The notes under the pieces were generated by a model. It was not told where the DNA came from, did not search any database, and was given only the letters and a program-made list of their open reading frames with translations. The position numbers were made by a program, and so were the translations under genes. A DNA stretch of 43,242 nt. Source: CAYGVX01 sp964544285. Lineage in GTDB: Archaea > Thermoproteota > Bathyarchaeia > Bathyarchaeales > SOJC01. The DNA is taken from the NCBI GenBank assembly GCA_964544285.1, contig CAZJAQ010000004.1:1-43242 (forward strand). Reading direction: 5' to 3'. Of this stretch, positions 31,975-40,193 are shown one piece after another (the first letter of the stretch is position 1; every line of letters begins with the position of its first letter).

Positions 31975-33399
31975 ATGGTTTCAAAGCTTGAAAGAATTTT
32001 GTCGAATGTTCTGAAACAGACCACGCCCAGCCGTGAGGAGAAGAGGCGTATTCTTGCTTTGGCTGAGAAGCTTAAACAGAAAGTGGAAGCGACTGCCGAG
32101 AAAGCAGGATTAGACGTGGAGGTGCGCTTGGAGGGCTCGGTTGCAAAGAACACGTGGTTAAGGGAGTCACCAGACATCGATGTTTTCATGCGTGTTCCAC
32201 CAGCAGTGCCGCGGGAAGCCTTCGGAACCACGTACCTGAACATTGCAAAGAAAGCTACTGCAGGCGCCAAGCAGGTTGAACGCTTCGCCGAACACCCTTA
32301 TCTGGAAGCATTCTTAGATGGGACGCGAGTGAACATCGTGCCATGCTACCGCGTGGAAAAGGGCGAATGGAAGAGCGCCACCGACCGAACTCCCTATCAC
32401 ACTGACTACGTGAAACCCTTGCTCAGTGAGAAGTTGTGCGGCGAAATTCAGCTTCTGAAAAGATTCATGAAAGGCGTCGACGTTTACGGTGCCGAAATAA
32501 AAGTAGGGGGCTTCAGCGGATACCTCTGCGAGCTTCTCGTACTTTTTTACGGCTCCTTTCTTCAAGCCTTGAAGGCTGCAAGCGGCTGGAAAGCTCGAAC
32601 GTTCATCGACCTCGAAGGCTACTACAAGGGTCGAGAGGGCGAACTGAGACTAATCTTCGAGGAACCTCTAGTCATAGTTGACCCTGTTGATAAAGGAAGG
32701 AATGCAGCGTCGGCGGTTAGACGAGAACGTTTGGACGAATTTGTTGCTGCGTCAAGGGTTCTCCTAGACAACCCGAGTGTGGAGCTTTTCTATCCTCAAG
32801 AAACGCAACCCCTTAGCCTCGAAAGAACAGCTAAAGCATTCAAGGAACGGGGTTCCAGCATCGTTCTCATACGTTTTGGGAAAGTCAAGGCTGTTCCAGA
32901 CATTCTTTGGGGGCAGCTCTACAAGTCGCAGAGGTCGCTTAGAAAACTCGTCGAACAGCACGACTTCAACCTCATCCACGACGCTGTGTGGAGCGACGAA
33001 CAAAGCCTAAACGTGTTCCTTCTAGAGGTGGAGCATCGACGCCTGCCACCCTTAAAAAAACATCTTGGACCCCCTCTGGAAAAAAGAAGCGAGTGCGAAA
33101 AGTTTCTGAAGAAACACACAGGTTCAAGGCAAACGTTGTCTGGACCCAGGATAGAGGAAGGAAGATGGGTTGTAGAAACAACCAGAAAGTACACGGATAT
33201 AGTCGAATTGTTGGAGGATAAGTTGAAAGATGGTGGAAGAACCACAGGCATGGCAGAGCTTGTTTCCAAATCGCTTTCAAAGAGCCTGAAGATTCTGGTT
33301 AACGAAGAAATCCTCCCCACTTACTCACGCAACCAGGACTTTGCGAAATTCTTAACCGAGTACATTAGGGGAAAGCCAAAATGGCTGACTCGAAAATAG
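31975..33399 (+). CDS. cca: CCA tRNA nucleotidyltransferase, archaeal class I
   Basis: The 474-residue enzyme adds or repairs the 3' CCA of tRNA without a nucleic-acid template. The polymerase-beta-like head has GSVAKNTWLRESPDIDVFM, with the metal-binding D67 and D69, and a third Asp in DGTRVNIVPCY. Further domains include DRTPYHTDYV and the C-terminal body and tail typical of class I. I start at ATG 31975 (MVSKLERIL); the frame is open from TTG 31951, which would overlap thpR. The 3' end overlaps a small ORF by 19 bases. Confidence 0.92.
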   Translation: MVSKLERILSNVLKQTTPSREEKRRILALAEKLKQKVEATAEKAGLDVEVRLEGSVAKNTWLRESPDIDVFMRVPPAVPREAFGTTYLNIAKKATAGAKQVERFAEHPYLEAFLDGTRVNIVPCYRVEKGEWKSATDRTPYHTDYVKPLLSEKLCGEIQLLKRFMKGVDVYGAEIKVGGFSGYLCELLVLFYGSFLQALKAASGWKARTFIDLEGYYKGREGELRLIFEEPLVIVDPVDKGRNAASAVRRERLDEFVAASRVLLDNPSVELFYPQETQPLSLERTAKAFKERGSSIVLIRFGKVKAVPDILWGQLYKSQRSLRKLVEQHDFNLIHDAVWSDEQSLNVFLLEVEHRRLPPLKKHLGPPLEKRSECEKFLKKHTGSRQTLSGPRIEEGRWVVETTRKYTDIVELLEDKLKDGGRTTGMAELVSKSLSKSLKILVNEEILPTYSRNQDFAKFLTEYIRGKPKWLTRK

Positions 33400-33524
33400 A
33401 AGTAACTATCAGAGAATACAAGGCTACCAACTTTGCTCGAGTCAAGGAGCTGATGCTGAAAGCGGAGAACTTCGCCCTAGGTTTAGCAGTTGCACTACGT
33501 GGATTTAACCAAAGAAAAGGGTGA
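33381..33524 (+). CDS. Small protein of unknown function, 47 aa
   Basis: An ATG at 33381, inside the last codons of cca, opens a 47-codon frame ending TGA at 33522-33524, nine bases before the hydrogenase small-subunit ATG. The product (MADSKIEVTIREYKATNFARV...) looks like a strand followed by a long amphipathic helix (about 16-42), with a basic end. GGGGAAAG just upstream could be a ribosome site. It fills the gap between cca and the hydrogenase exactly, which supports reality. I do not recognise its family. Confidence 0.55.
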   Translation: MADSKIEVTIREYKATNFARVKELMLKAENFALGLAVALRGFNQRKG

Positions 33525-33533
33525 ACGTGCCAC

Positions 33534-34400
33534 ATGAAGGTCTGTATGCTCTCTCTCACATGCTGCGCTGGCTGCTTCTCCTCCTTCTTAAGCGGCGGCG
33601 AAGACCTCTACAACTTTCTTACCAAAGACGTTGAAGTCGTATTCTCGACAACTTTTGTGGACACGAAGGAGATTCCGAGGGTTGACTTGGCGATTGTGGA
33701 GGGAGGGGTACGGACAAAGGCAGACGAGGAGCTTCTCCGAGAGATAAGAGCGAAATCCACTACGCTAGTAGCTTTGGGCATCTGTGCCACCCACGGCGGA
33801 GTAACGAGCCTCGGCAACCGCATGTCCCTGAAGAAGTTTTTGGAAGAGAAGTTCCCAAAAGCCCAATCCAGCACCCTTCCAGAGCTGAAAGACATTATGT
33901 ACCCCATCTGCACGTTCGTCGACGTCGACTACTACGTGCCAGGCTGCCCACCCATGCCCGACCGCATCATAAAGACTCTACGAAGCGTGGTTAAGGGCGA
34001 GAAGCCTGAACGGGTGAAAGAGGTAGTCTGCCTCGAATGTCCCAGAAAGATACTACCAGTCAAACCTGGCAGGCTCTACGGAACCTACGAGAAAGAGGCA
34101 GACCCGAACATCTGTCTCCTAAGCCAAGGCTTCATCTGCTTGGGTTCTTTGACGCGTCGAGGCTGTGGTGCCCCCTGTCCAAGAGTGGGGTTCACCTGTT
34201 TCGGCTGTCGTGGTCCGCCGGACCCGCTGCTCTACCGGTCTAGGGACTTGTTCGAACTGTTGGTGAACGTTACTTCGAAGAGGACGGGGATTCCAGTCGA
34301 GGACGTTAGGAAGGAGTTGTATGCGAATCCCTTCGTTTTCCACGCCTTCATCTTCTCAAAGACTTTGGAGCGGTTCAAAGCCATGGAGCGGGTCATATGA
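33534..34400 (+). CDS. NiFe hydrogenase small subunit, group 3-like
   Basis: The 288-residue subunit carries the iron-sulfur clusters that wire the Ni-Fe site. The proximal-cluster ligands are C11-x2-C14 (TCCAGCF), GICATHGG and PGCPP. The C-terminal part has CLECPRK and the QGFICLGSLTRRGCGAPCPRVG stretch plus FTCFGCRGP, the pattern of the medial and distal 4Fe-4S clusters in group 3 (F420- or heterodisulfide-linked) enzymes. There is no Tat signal, so it is cytoplasmic. It overlaps the large-subunit gene by four bases. No mvhD, frhB or diaphorase subunit is beside it, so its electron acceptor is unclear. Confidence 0.88.
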   Translation: MKVCMLSLTCCAGCFSSFLSGGEDLYNFLTKDVEVVFSTTFVDTKEIPRVDLAIVEGGVRTKADEELLREIRAKSTTLVALGICATHGGVTSLGNRMSLKKFLEEKFPKAQSSTLPELKDIMYPICTFVDVDYYVPGCPPMPDRIIKTLRSVVKGEKPERVKEVVCLECPRKILPVKPGRLYGTYEKEADPNICLLSQGFICLGSLTRRGCGAPCPRVGFTCFGCRGPPDPLLYRSRDLFELLVNVTSKRTGIPVEDVRKELYANPFVFHAFIFSKTLERFKAMERVI

Positions 34401-35818
34401 CTGAAGCGCCACGGCAGATTACGATTACGCCCACGACGCGTATTGAAGGCCACGGCAAGGTCACTATTTGGCTTGACGAGTTTGGCGACGTTTCTGACGC
34501 TCATTTTCACGCCACCGAGATTAGGGGGTTTGAGCAGTTTCTCCGAGGGATGGAATCGGATCGTCTGCCCTTCATCATCTCGCGCATCTGCGGGGTCTGC
34601 TCCACCGCCCACATCATGGCGTCTGTTAAAGCCATAGAAAACGCCTACCACACTGAGATTCCAGAGACTGCTCGGAAGATTCGAGAGCTGTTACTTATGG
34701 CTCAGGTGATAACAAACCATTCCCTCGTCTCCTTCTTCCTAACGCTCCCCGACTTTTGGTTCGAAGAGGAAGAAGCTCCGCAGAGAAGGAATGTTTTCCA
34801 GATCATGCGAGAGGATCCAGAAGTCAGTAAGAGAGCTTTGGACTTGAAGATGTTCGGCACCCGTCTCCTATCAATTGTAGGCGGCAGGCACATTCACATC
34901 GTCTCGGTCATTCCAGGAGGCGTGATCAAGCCCCTCACAGAGAGTCAGAGAACGCACCTACTTGAAGAAGCCGAGAACGGGATAGCGTTGGCGCAGGATG
35001 CTCTAGCCTTAGGAAAGCGGTTGTTCGAGAAAAAGTGGGAAGACTTCAAGCAAGTTGCGGTCATCAAGACTAACTACATGAGCCTAACTAACAGGGGGAA
35101 CCTTAGCTTCTACGATGGCAAGGTCCGAGTAAAAGATGCCCAAGGAGCCACTGTCGCCGAATTTCCGCCAGAAGAATATATGGATTACGTCGACGAAAAA
35201 GCCTTAGAGTGGACATACTCGAAGTTTGCTTACCTGAAGAAACAAGGGTGGCCGCAGGGGATAATGAAGGTTAGTTCTACGGCGAGGATGAACGTGGTAG
35301 ACGACGTGGACACTCCGCTGGCGAGACAGGAGTTCCTTGAATTCAAGAAGACTTATGGCGTTCCGGCACACGAGACTTTGCTTTTCGATTATGCAAGGCT
35401 TATTGAGTTGCTCTATGCCTGCGAGAAGGCGCGAGAGCTGCTTGAGGATGACTCAATTACCAAGACAAAGGTGAGGGTGACGCTTGCGCCCACGGAGGCT
35501 GAAGGAGTCGGCGTGGTTGAGGCTCCGAGGGGGACGCTTATGCACCGTTACTCCTTTGACATGCATGGAAAGCTGAAAGACATACGGCTCATAATTCCCA
35601 CTCAAGTTAACAATGCGGCGATTAACATGAGCGTGAAGAGCGCCGCAGAAAAATTCATCAAGGGAGCAGAAGTGAAGCCTGGTCTTCTCAACAAGGTTGA
35701 GATGGTTGTTAGGGCTTACGACCCGTGTATAAAGTGCGCTTCGAGAACTGTTGAGAAGGGTGGTTGGTTGCGAGTTGAGATTCGGGACAACAGCGGCAAG
35801 CTTTCAGAATCCTTATAG
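34397..35818 (+). CDS. NiFe hydrogenase large (catalytic) subunit, group 3-like with L2 ending in Arg
   Basis: The 473-residue subunit binds the Ni-Fe centre through two CxxC motifs: C65-x2-C68 (RICGVCSTAH) and C444-x2-C447 (DPCIKCASR). RIEGHG and the MAQVITNHSLVSFFLTLPDF stretch match group 3 enzymes. In most groups L2 ends in His, after which a protease removes the C-terminal peptide. Here the residue is Arg450, as is usual in group 4, followed by 23 residues (TVEKGGW ... SESL) that would be removed on maturation. No protease or hyp gene is in the window. The gene ends six bases into a convergent ferredoxin gene. Confidence 0.88.
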   Translation: MTEAPRQITITPTTRIEGHGKVTIWLDEFGDVSDAHFHATEIRGFEQFLRGMESDRLPFIISRICGVCSTAHIMASVKAIENAYHTEIPETARKIRELLLMAQVITNHSLVSFFLTLPDFWFEEEEAPQRRNVFQIMREDPEVSKRALDLKMFGTRLLSIVGGRHIHIVSVIPGGVIKPLTESQRTHLLEEAENGIALAQDALALGKRLFEKKWEDFKQVAVIKTNYMSLTNRGNLSFYDGKVRVKDAQGATVAEFPPEEYMDYVDEKALEWTYSKFAYLKKQGWPQGIMKVSSTARMNVVDDVDTPLARQEFLEFKKTYGVPAHETLLFDYARLIELLYACEKARELLEDDSITKTKVRVTLAPTEAEGVGVVEAPRGTLMHRYSFDMHGKLKDIRLIIPTQVNNAAINMSVKSAAEKFIKGAEVKPGLLNKVEMVVRAYDPCIKCASRTVEKGGWLRVEIRDNSGKLSESL

Positions 35819-36022
35819 TCCTTGATGCGTGATTTTTATCGCTTGGTTGGGGCAGTTGACCTCGCAGATTCTGCAGAGAATGCATTTTTCCTCAGAGATA
35901 ACTACGGTCTTGGTTTTCTTGGGCTTTCGTGATACCGTTTTGACTTCGAAGACGTTGACGGGGCAAAGATCGACACATACACCGTCGCCTCTGCATTTAT
36001 CATGGTCTATGTAAACTTTCAA
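35813..36022 (-). CDS. 2x[4Fe-4S]-type ferredoxin with an Asp in a cluster-ligand position
   Basis: The 69-residue protein has one full cluster motif, C47-x2-C50-x2-C53-x3-C57-P (CILCRICEVNCP), and one altered motif, C10-x2-D13-x2-C16-x3-C20-P (CRGDGVCVDLCP). The second Cys of the altered motif is Asp, the same change that in Pyrococcus furiosus ferredoxin gives an Asp-ligated or convertible 3Fe/4Fe cluster. It likely carries electrons in the cytoplasm. It converges on the hydrogenase large-subunit gene and overlaps it by six bases, so a redox link is plausible but not proven. Confidence 0.87.
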   Translation of the reverse strand: MKVYIDHDKCRGDGVCVDLCPVNVFEVKTVSRKPKKTKTVVISEEKCILCRICEVNCPNQAIKITHQGL

Positions 36023-36080
36023 GGAGCATCGAGTTAAAATCTGGCAGGCGGTGTTTTATTAACGTTTCAGTTTCTTCCGT

Positions 36081-36554
36081 TTACCCGCCTGGTGCGCCGT
36101 GGAATGGAACGTTTTTCCAGAGTATTTCCCACCAGTCTTCTTCTGTTATGGCTTCCTTCTTGACGACTAGGTCCATGACTTTGTTGAGGAGTTCGTGGTG
36201 TTTTTTCTCGTCGGCTACTATCGATTCTAAGAGGAATTTGACTTTCTTGTCTTTTATTTTTGGCATGATCTTGTCGAGGGAGGAGATGGCTTTTTCTTCG
36301 TCCACGATGTGCTTCTCGGTTACTTTCTCGATTTCCCTGTACTCTTTGTCTGTTAGTGCGGGGGTGACAGCGGTGATGGAGATGGCTGCGTTGTAGATTC
36401 CAGCGTGTTTTTGGGAGTCGAAGGCAATAGCCCGTAAAACTTGCTTCACGATGGGGTTTTTCACGTTTTTGAGGCTGTCGGTTATTGATTCAACGATGTG
36501 ATGTTCAAGCTTTATCTGTTCTTTGAAGAATTCTACCATTTCGTTCTTTGACAT
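36081..36554 (-). CDS. Ferritin-like / rubrerythrin-type diiron domain protein
   Basis: From ATG 36554 (MSKNEMVEFF) the product has 157 residues and is almost all helical, with four helices carrying E17-H18, D46...H50, HIVDEE (about 82-87) and E116-x2-H119, the pattern of a carboxylate-bridged diiron site. The longer frame from 36620 adds a non-family leader; a GGAGAG ribosome site upstream supports 36554. There is no rubredoxin domain. Related proteins store iron or reduce peroxide. It lies downstream of the ferredoxin gene on the same strand. Confidence 0.78.
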   Translation of the reverse strand: MSKNEMVEFFKEQIKLEHHIVESITDSLKNVKNPIVKQVLRAIAFDSQKHAGIYNAAISITAVTPALTDKEYREIEKVTEKHIVDEEKAISSLDKIMPKIKDKKVKFLLESIVADEKKHHELLNKVMDLVVKKEAITEEDWWEILWKNVPFHGAPGG

Positions 36555-36707
36555 TTCACGTCTCTCCGTTCTACTAACTGCTTTTAGGAATACAAATCCT
36601 ATTAAAGATGATGTTCTCAAGACGGTGGAATTTGCTTTATCATGTTGTTCGATTCTTTTTGCTTGCCAGATCGAGTTTGTCTTGGAACTATAGATTGTTC
36701 ACTCTTT

Positions 36708-37487
36708 CTAAAACATTTGCGAGACCACAACTAACGTGCCCACTGCCCAGCAGTAAAACGCAAACCAGTGGAACCTCTGCTCAATGATTATTCTCTGCAA
36801 GATTTTGAGCGACAAATACCCCACTATCATCGATGCAACAACCCCCACAGCTACAGCAGCCACGTCGAGTTCGCCAACCAGCAAGCCCAAGTCGCCCGAC
36901 TCTGCCACAGTAGCACCCAAAACCGCTGGAATCGACAACAAAAAAGAGAACCTAAAAACGATTTCTCTCTTCATCCTACGCAACAGCCCTGTGGAAATCG
37001 TGGCACCACTCCTTGAAACCCCAGGGATTATGGCAATGCCCTGGGCTATGCCTATGAGCAACGAATCCAAATAGCTTAGAGCCTTATCGCCCTCCCTACG
37101 TTCTGAGAAGAAAAGCAGAAACCCAGTGGCAAGAAGGGCTACGCCCACGACGAGCAAGTTTTCAAAAAAAGACTCGAACAACCCCTCGAAAACGTAGCCG
37201 ATGATTGCCGTGGGTACGCTGCCAACAACGACGCAGACGCCCAGACGTCCCCATTCAGAACTAAAATCCCGCCGAGCCAAAGCCGCCAAAACCTTCACGA
37301 TGTCTTTTCGAAAAAAAGCCGCAACGACAACAAGCGTGCCCAGATGAAGAAGAACGTAAAAAATCACAGGTGGCTGCCAACCAAAAAACTCCTTAGCCAA
37401 CGCCAAGTGCCCCGAACTGGACACGGGCAACCATTCGGTCAAGCCCTGAAGAACCCCGAGGATAACTGTCTCGATGAATGAAACCAT
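36708..37487 (-). CDS. uppP: Undecaprenyl-diphosphatase family protein (UppP/BacA)
   Basis: The 259-residue membrane protein has about eight helices and both family signatures: GVLQGLTEWLPVSSSGHL at the N terminus (E18, the SSSG loop and H27) and GIAQGIAIIPGVSRSGATI in the second half. The enzyme dephosphorylates polyprenyl diphosphate to recycle lipid carriers, which in archaea means dolichol-type carriers for glycosylation. A TATA-like GTTTAATATG lies about 30 bases upstream, giving a very short leader. Plus-strand composition is A+C rich throughout (44 of 60 bases at 36901-36960). Confidence 0.9.
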   Translation of the reverse strand: MVSFIETVILGVLQGLTEWLPVSSSGHLALAKEFFGWQPPVIFYVLLHLGTLVVVAAFFRKDIVKVLAALARRDFSSEWGRLGVCVVVGSVPTAIIGYVFEGLFESFFENLLVVGVALLATGFLLFFSERREGDKALSYLDSLLIGIAQGIAIIPGVSRSGATISTGLLRRMKREIVFRFSFLLSIPAVLGATVAESGDLGLLVGELDVAAVAVGVVASMIVGYLSLKILQRIIIEQRFHWFAFYCWAVGTLVVVSQMF

Positions 37488-37555
37488 GGCTTCCCAGTAG
37501 TTTCACTCTACATATTAAACTTCGCAAAAACCCGGGAACACCATCATGCTTGGAG

Positions 37556-37592
37556 CCTAATAGGACGGTCTAGACTAGCGCCGAGGGCACAC
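37556..37592 (+). repeat. 41-bp dispersed intergenic element, copy C (one base shorter, end diverged)
   Basis: The first 23 bases, CCTAATAGG plus ACGGTCTAGACTAG, are identical to copies B and D. The variable base is missing and the ACACAAAAC end has diverged where it meets the stop codon of the gene at 37593. The left flank TTGGAGCC is shared with copy D. The plus strand on both sides is A+C rich (41 of 60 at 37621-37680). Confidence 0.83.
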
Positions 37593-38255
37593 TTACTTCT
37601 CTTTCTCCTTACTCTTCACCATCGGCAAAGCCGCCAACATCACCGCCCCACTGTCCACCGCAGGCTTCAACAAATTCTCGCCACAATACGGGCACAGCCT
37701 AAACTCTGCCAGAATCTCCCGCCCACAAGCCGGACAAAGCTTATACTTCTTAACCTCTCTCTCCAAACGTTTAACCATCTTCTTCAAGTCCTCAACGTCA
37801 CCCTTCAACTCCTCCACGCCCTTACCCAAGGGCTCAAGGCTCAGAACTTCGCCGCGCACGTTAAAAACGACGTCCCTCAACCCAGCTAACAATTTGCTGT
37901 TATTCTCTAAGGTCTCGCTCATCATCTCCAAAACACTCGTCCTAGCCTCTAACAGCTCCACGTCAGCCTGGTTCTCCTTCTTCCCATCCTCAAGCATCTT
38001 TCCCAAAAAAGCCTCAACGGGATTCCGCAACGCCACGACTGCGGTCCCTCCCCACAACAGAAGTGTCGCAATCAACGAGCAAATCAGGTACAGAACAGGT
38101 TCAACCGTCCCGAGCAACGTAGTGAAGGGGTAAATCGTTAAGAACCATGATTCACTCTCGTTGCCTACCAACCACAGGAAACCATCTAGAGCGTGTAACC
38201 CCGCCAAAAAAGTCAAAGAACCTAGGACCCAAACAGCAACACCCTTCCTGACCAC
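37593..38255 (-). CDS. Two-span membrane protein with coiled coil and zinc ribbon
   Basis: The 220-residue protein has two membrane helices (about 7-29 and 50-76) with a short loop, then a long Leu/Glu/Lys-rich segment (about 85-170) likely to form a coiled coil. A zinc ribbon follows, C174-x2-C177-x10-C188-x2-C191 (CPACG ... CPYCG), with a short tail. I do not recognise a named family; similar zinc-ribbon membrane proteins are frequent in archaea. It starts at GTG 38255 behind a GAGGAGT ribosome site at 38263-38269. Its stop codon touches copy C of the dispersed element. Confidence 0.75.
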   Translation of the reverse strand: MVRKGVAVWVLGSLTFLAGLHALDGFLWLVGNESESWFLTIYPFTTLLGTVEPVLYLICSLIATLLLWGGTAVVALRNPVEAFLGKMLEDGKKENQADVELLEARTSVLEMMSETLENNSKLLAGLRDVVFNVRGEVLSLEPLGKGVEELKGDVEDLKKMVKRLEREVKKYKLCPACGREILAEFRLCPYCGENLLKPAVDSGAVMLAALPMVKSKEKEK

Positions 38256-38323
38256 GACGGAACACTCCTCTAGATAACAACTCTAGAAGAAAACTACACC
38301 CTTCATTAATTAAGCCACTATTC

Positions 38324-38333
38324 TTGTGCACAA
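38324..38333. promoter_or_regulatory. 10-bp palindrome TTGTGCACAA between divergent genes
   Basis: TTGTGCACAA shares the TGTGCACA core with the trpB2 palindrome. It lies upstream of both TATA-like elements (TTTAAATA at 38380-38387 for the cupin gene; TTAATTAA near 38305-38312 for the membrane gene). It could be an operator, but ten bases can occur by chance. Confidence 0.25.
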
Positions 38334-38379
38334 CATATGTCGAAAACCGATATATTACAGCCAGAGGAAGACGACTAGT

Positions 38380-38387
38380 TTTAAATA
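38380..38387 (+). promoter_or_regulatory. TATA box of the cupin gene
   Basis: TTTAAATA at 38380-38387 would place initiation near 38412, so the cupin mRNA would be almost leaderless, beginning close to GTG 38415 or ATG 38424. Confidence 0.4.
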
Positions 38388-38423
38388 CAGCCACCCTTTT
38401 TTTCTTGTGAAAGCGTGGTCTAT

Positions 38424-38771
38424 ATGGGATTCAAGGCAGTGCATTACTCTGAAGTAAGAGCAGACGAAGTGACCGAATGCGGCGCTGACGGAACAAAGAT
38501 TCGCTGGCTAATAACCAAAGACGACGGAGCAGAGAATTTCGCTATGCGCTACTTCGAAATGGCAAAAGGAGGACACTCGCCTCACCATTCTCACGATTGG
38601 GAACACGAAGTTTTCATACTGGACGGTGAATGCCTCGTTATTTGTGGCGAGCAGCGGAAGAAGGTTGGCTCTGGCTATGCAGTCTTCATTCCACCCAACG
38701 TGATGCACCAATTCAGAAACGAGGGAGCTGGCACTCTGAAGTTTCTCTGTCTCGTCCCTCACCATAAATAA
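38424..38771 (+). CDS. Cupin-domain protein
   Basis: A single cupin beta-barrel of 115 residues (from ATG 38424) carries the metal-binding motif G50-H51-S-P-H54-H55-S-H57...E62 (GGHSPHHSHDWEHEVFIL) and the second motif with a histidine in PPNVMHQF. Mono-cupins bind a metal and act as dioxygenases, isomerases or small-molecule sensors. The frame opens three codons earlier at GTG 38415. The gene diverges from the zinc-ribbon membrane gene and converges with the DUF835-like gene. No specific reaction can be assigned. Confidence 0.85.
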   Translation: MGFKAVHYSEVRADEVTECGADGTKIRWLITKDDGAENFAMRYFEMAKGGHSPHHSHDWEHEVFILDGECLVICGEQRKKVGSGYAVFIPPNVMHQFRNEGAGTLKFLCLVPHHK

Positions 38772-38783
38772 TAATTAATTCTC

Positions 38784-40193
38784 CTAGCTTTTCCCAGAAA
38801 TCGGTAACTTCACGACTTGAAGTCCTTCCTGACCATAGCTTAGTTGCCACCCAAACAAGCTTCTGACACTCAAAACTATCTTGGACTCGTGAGCTGTCGG
38901 GTTTATGAGGAATAACGCCGTCGCGTTCGTCGACGCCATTAGGTCAAGAGCGTAACGGAGAAAGCTGTAAGTTTTATCGAAACCGATAGACAAGACCAAG
39001 TTGAATAGGTTGTCGAAGACCACGTTAAAGGCGGAGTGAGAATTTGTTTTTAACGCCCTGTCCAGAGCATCGAGCAGAAGCGAAGCATTGTCTGGAAGCA
39101 TAAACGCGGTCTTAGATTTCTTAGTCGCCGCTGAAACTTGAGGAGTCATGAGGAAAAACATCTGGTTTTCTCGTTCGTCAAAGATATATTGGATAGTGCT
39201 TTGAGTATGCGAAAAGACAACGATAGGTTCCGCCCTTGCCGCAGCGTCATCCACAAAATCCTCCACCACTTTTTGGTAATCACTTCTCGGGTCAAACTCT
39301 AGAAGAATACGTTGTCCTCTTATTTGTTCGCGGGTTAACCCTAACGATTTGGAAAAATCCTCGAAGTACGACGTCAGTATTCTAGTTTCTTTGAAAACAA
39401 ACGCCAGCACCAGATAAAACATCGCAGTTATAAAGGACGTTATCCCCCTTGGAAAAATCACGCTTAAGAACACGGAAACCACGTTGACTATTAGTGCAGC
39501 GCTGATTATAGCGAACACGCAGAGGAAGAAAACAAAGGTCGCCCGTCGAGTTTTTGCATCCCCAGTACCTCGATAGAGTTTAAAGAATTTGTAGCAAGGA
39601 TGCGCCCAGATAGCCACAATTGCCAGGAAGAGGTAAGCAGCGTACCAAGATTCACATCCTACCCCTATAATCTGGGGCTCGATTGTAAACTGAGACACTC
39701 CTTGAACAAACTGGGTAATCCACGTTATCATTATTCCAAAGAACATGAAGCCAAGGAACCCCAAAAAATGATAATCACCTTTTTCTATGGCAGCTACCAA
39801 GAGTTTTTTCGCAGACCTCTTTTCTGGAAAATCCACGAGGTTTACTGCAGAGAAGCTCAACAACATCGCTGAAATCAAGGCGAAGGTAGAAACGAATCTT
39901 TCGACTTCAAAAGCGAACTGTGGAGCAAAATCTGCGACCATCGACGTCGCAACCATCGCAGAAAACATGAAACATGCGCTGGCCATGTAGGTTCGTATGG
40001 TAGTGAAGTATGATAGCTTCTGGCGAGCAATGGTTAAAGTCCCGACGAAAGCGGCAACTAAAGACACGAATTTTACTGTTAAGTACAGCCAATCATCTGT
40101 TGAAAACTCTCCCGCTAGGCTGGAGAGGTTGCCTATACTTGGGCAAAGGAAACTATCTCTAATCCTTGTTTCGTTATGAGAATGTTGTGCCAC
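38784..40193 (-). CDS. Multi-span membrane protein with C-terminal DUF835-like domain
   Basis: The 469-residue protein has about seven to eight hydrophobic helices in residues 35-285, then a soluble domain (about 295-465) with QRILLEFDPRSDYQKVVEDFV and NVVFDNLFNLVLSIG, resembling the DUF835 family of degenerate KaiC/RecA-like domains found in archaeal signalling proteins. No Walker A is visible. The GTG at 40193 lies 61 bases inside the 3' end of the KaiC-like gene, so the two are translated together. I infer a membrane sensor that works with the KaiC-like ATPase. Confidence 0.72.
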   Translation of the reverse strand: MAQHSHNETRIRDSFLCPSIGNLSSLAGEFSTDDWLYLTVKFVSLVAAFVGTLTIARQKLSYFTTIRTYMASACFMFSAMVATSMVADFAPQFAFEVERFVSTFALISAMLLSFSAVNLVDFPEKRSAKKLLVAAIEKGDYHFLGFLGFMFFGIMITWITQFVQGVSQFTIEPQIIGVGCESWYAAYLFLAIVAIWAHPCYKFFKLYRGTGDAKTRRATFVFFLCVFAIISAALIVNVVSVFLSVIFPRGITSFITAMFYLVLAFVFKETRILTSYFEDFSKSLGLTREQIRGQRILLEFDPRSDYQKVVEDFVDDAAARAEPIVVFSHTQSTIQYIFDERENQMFFLMTPQVSAATKKSKTAFMLPDNASLLLDALDRALKTNSHSAFNVVFDNLFNLVLSIGFDKTYSFLRYALDLMASTNATALFLINPTAHESKIVLSVRSLFGWQLSYGQEGLQVVKLPISGKS

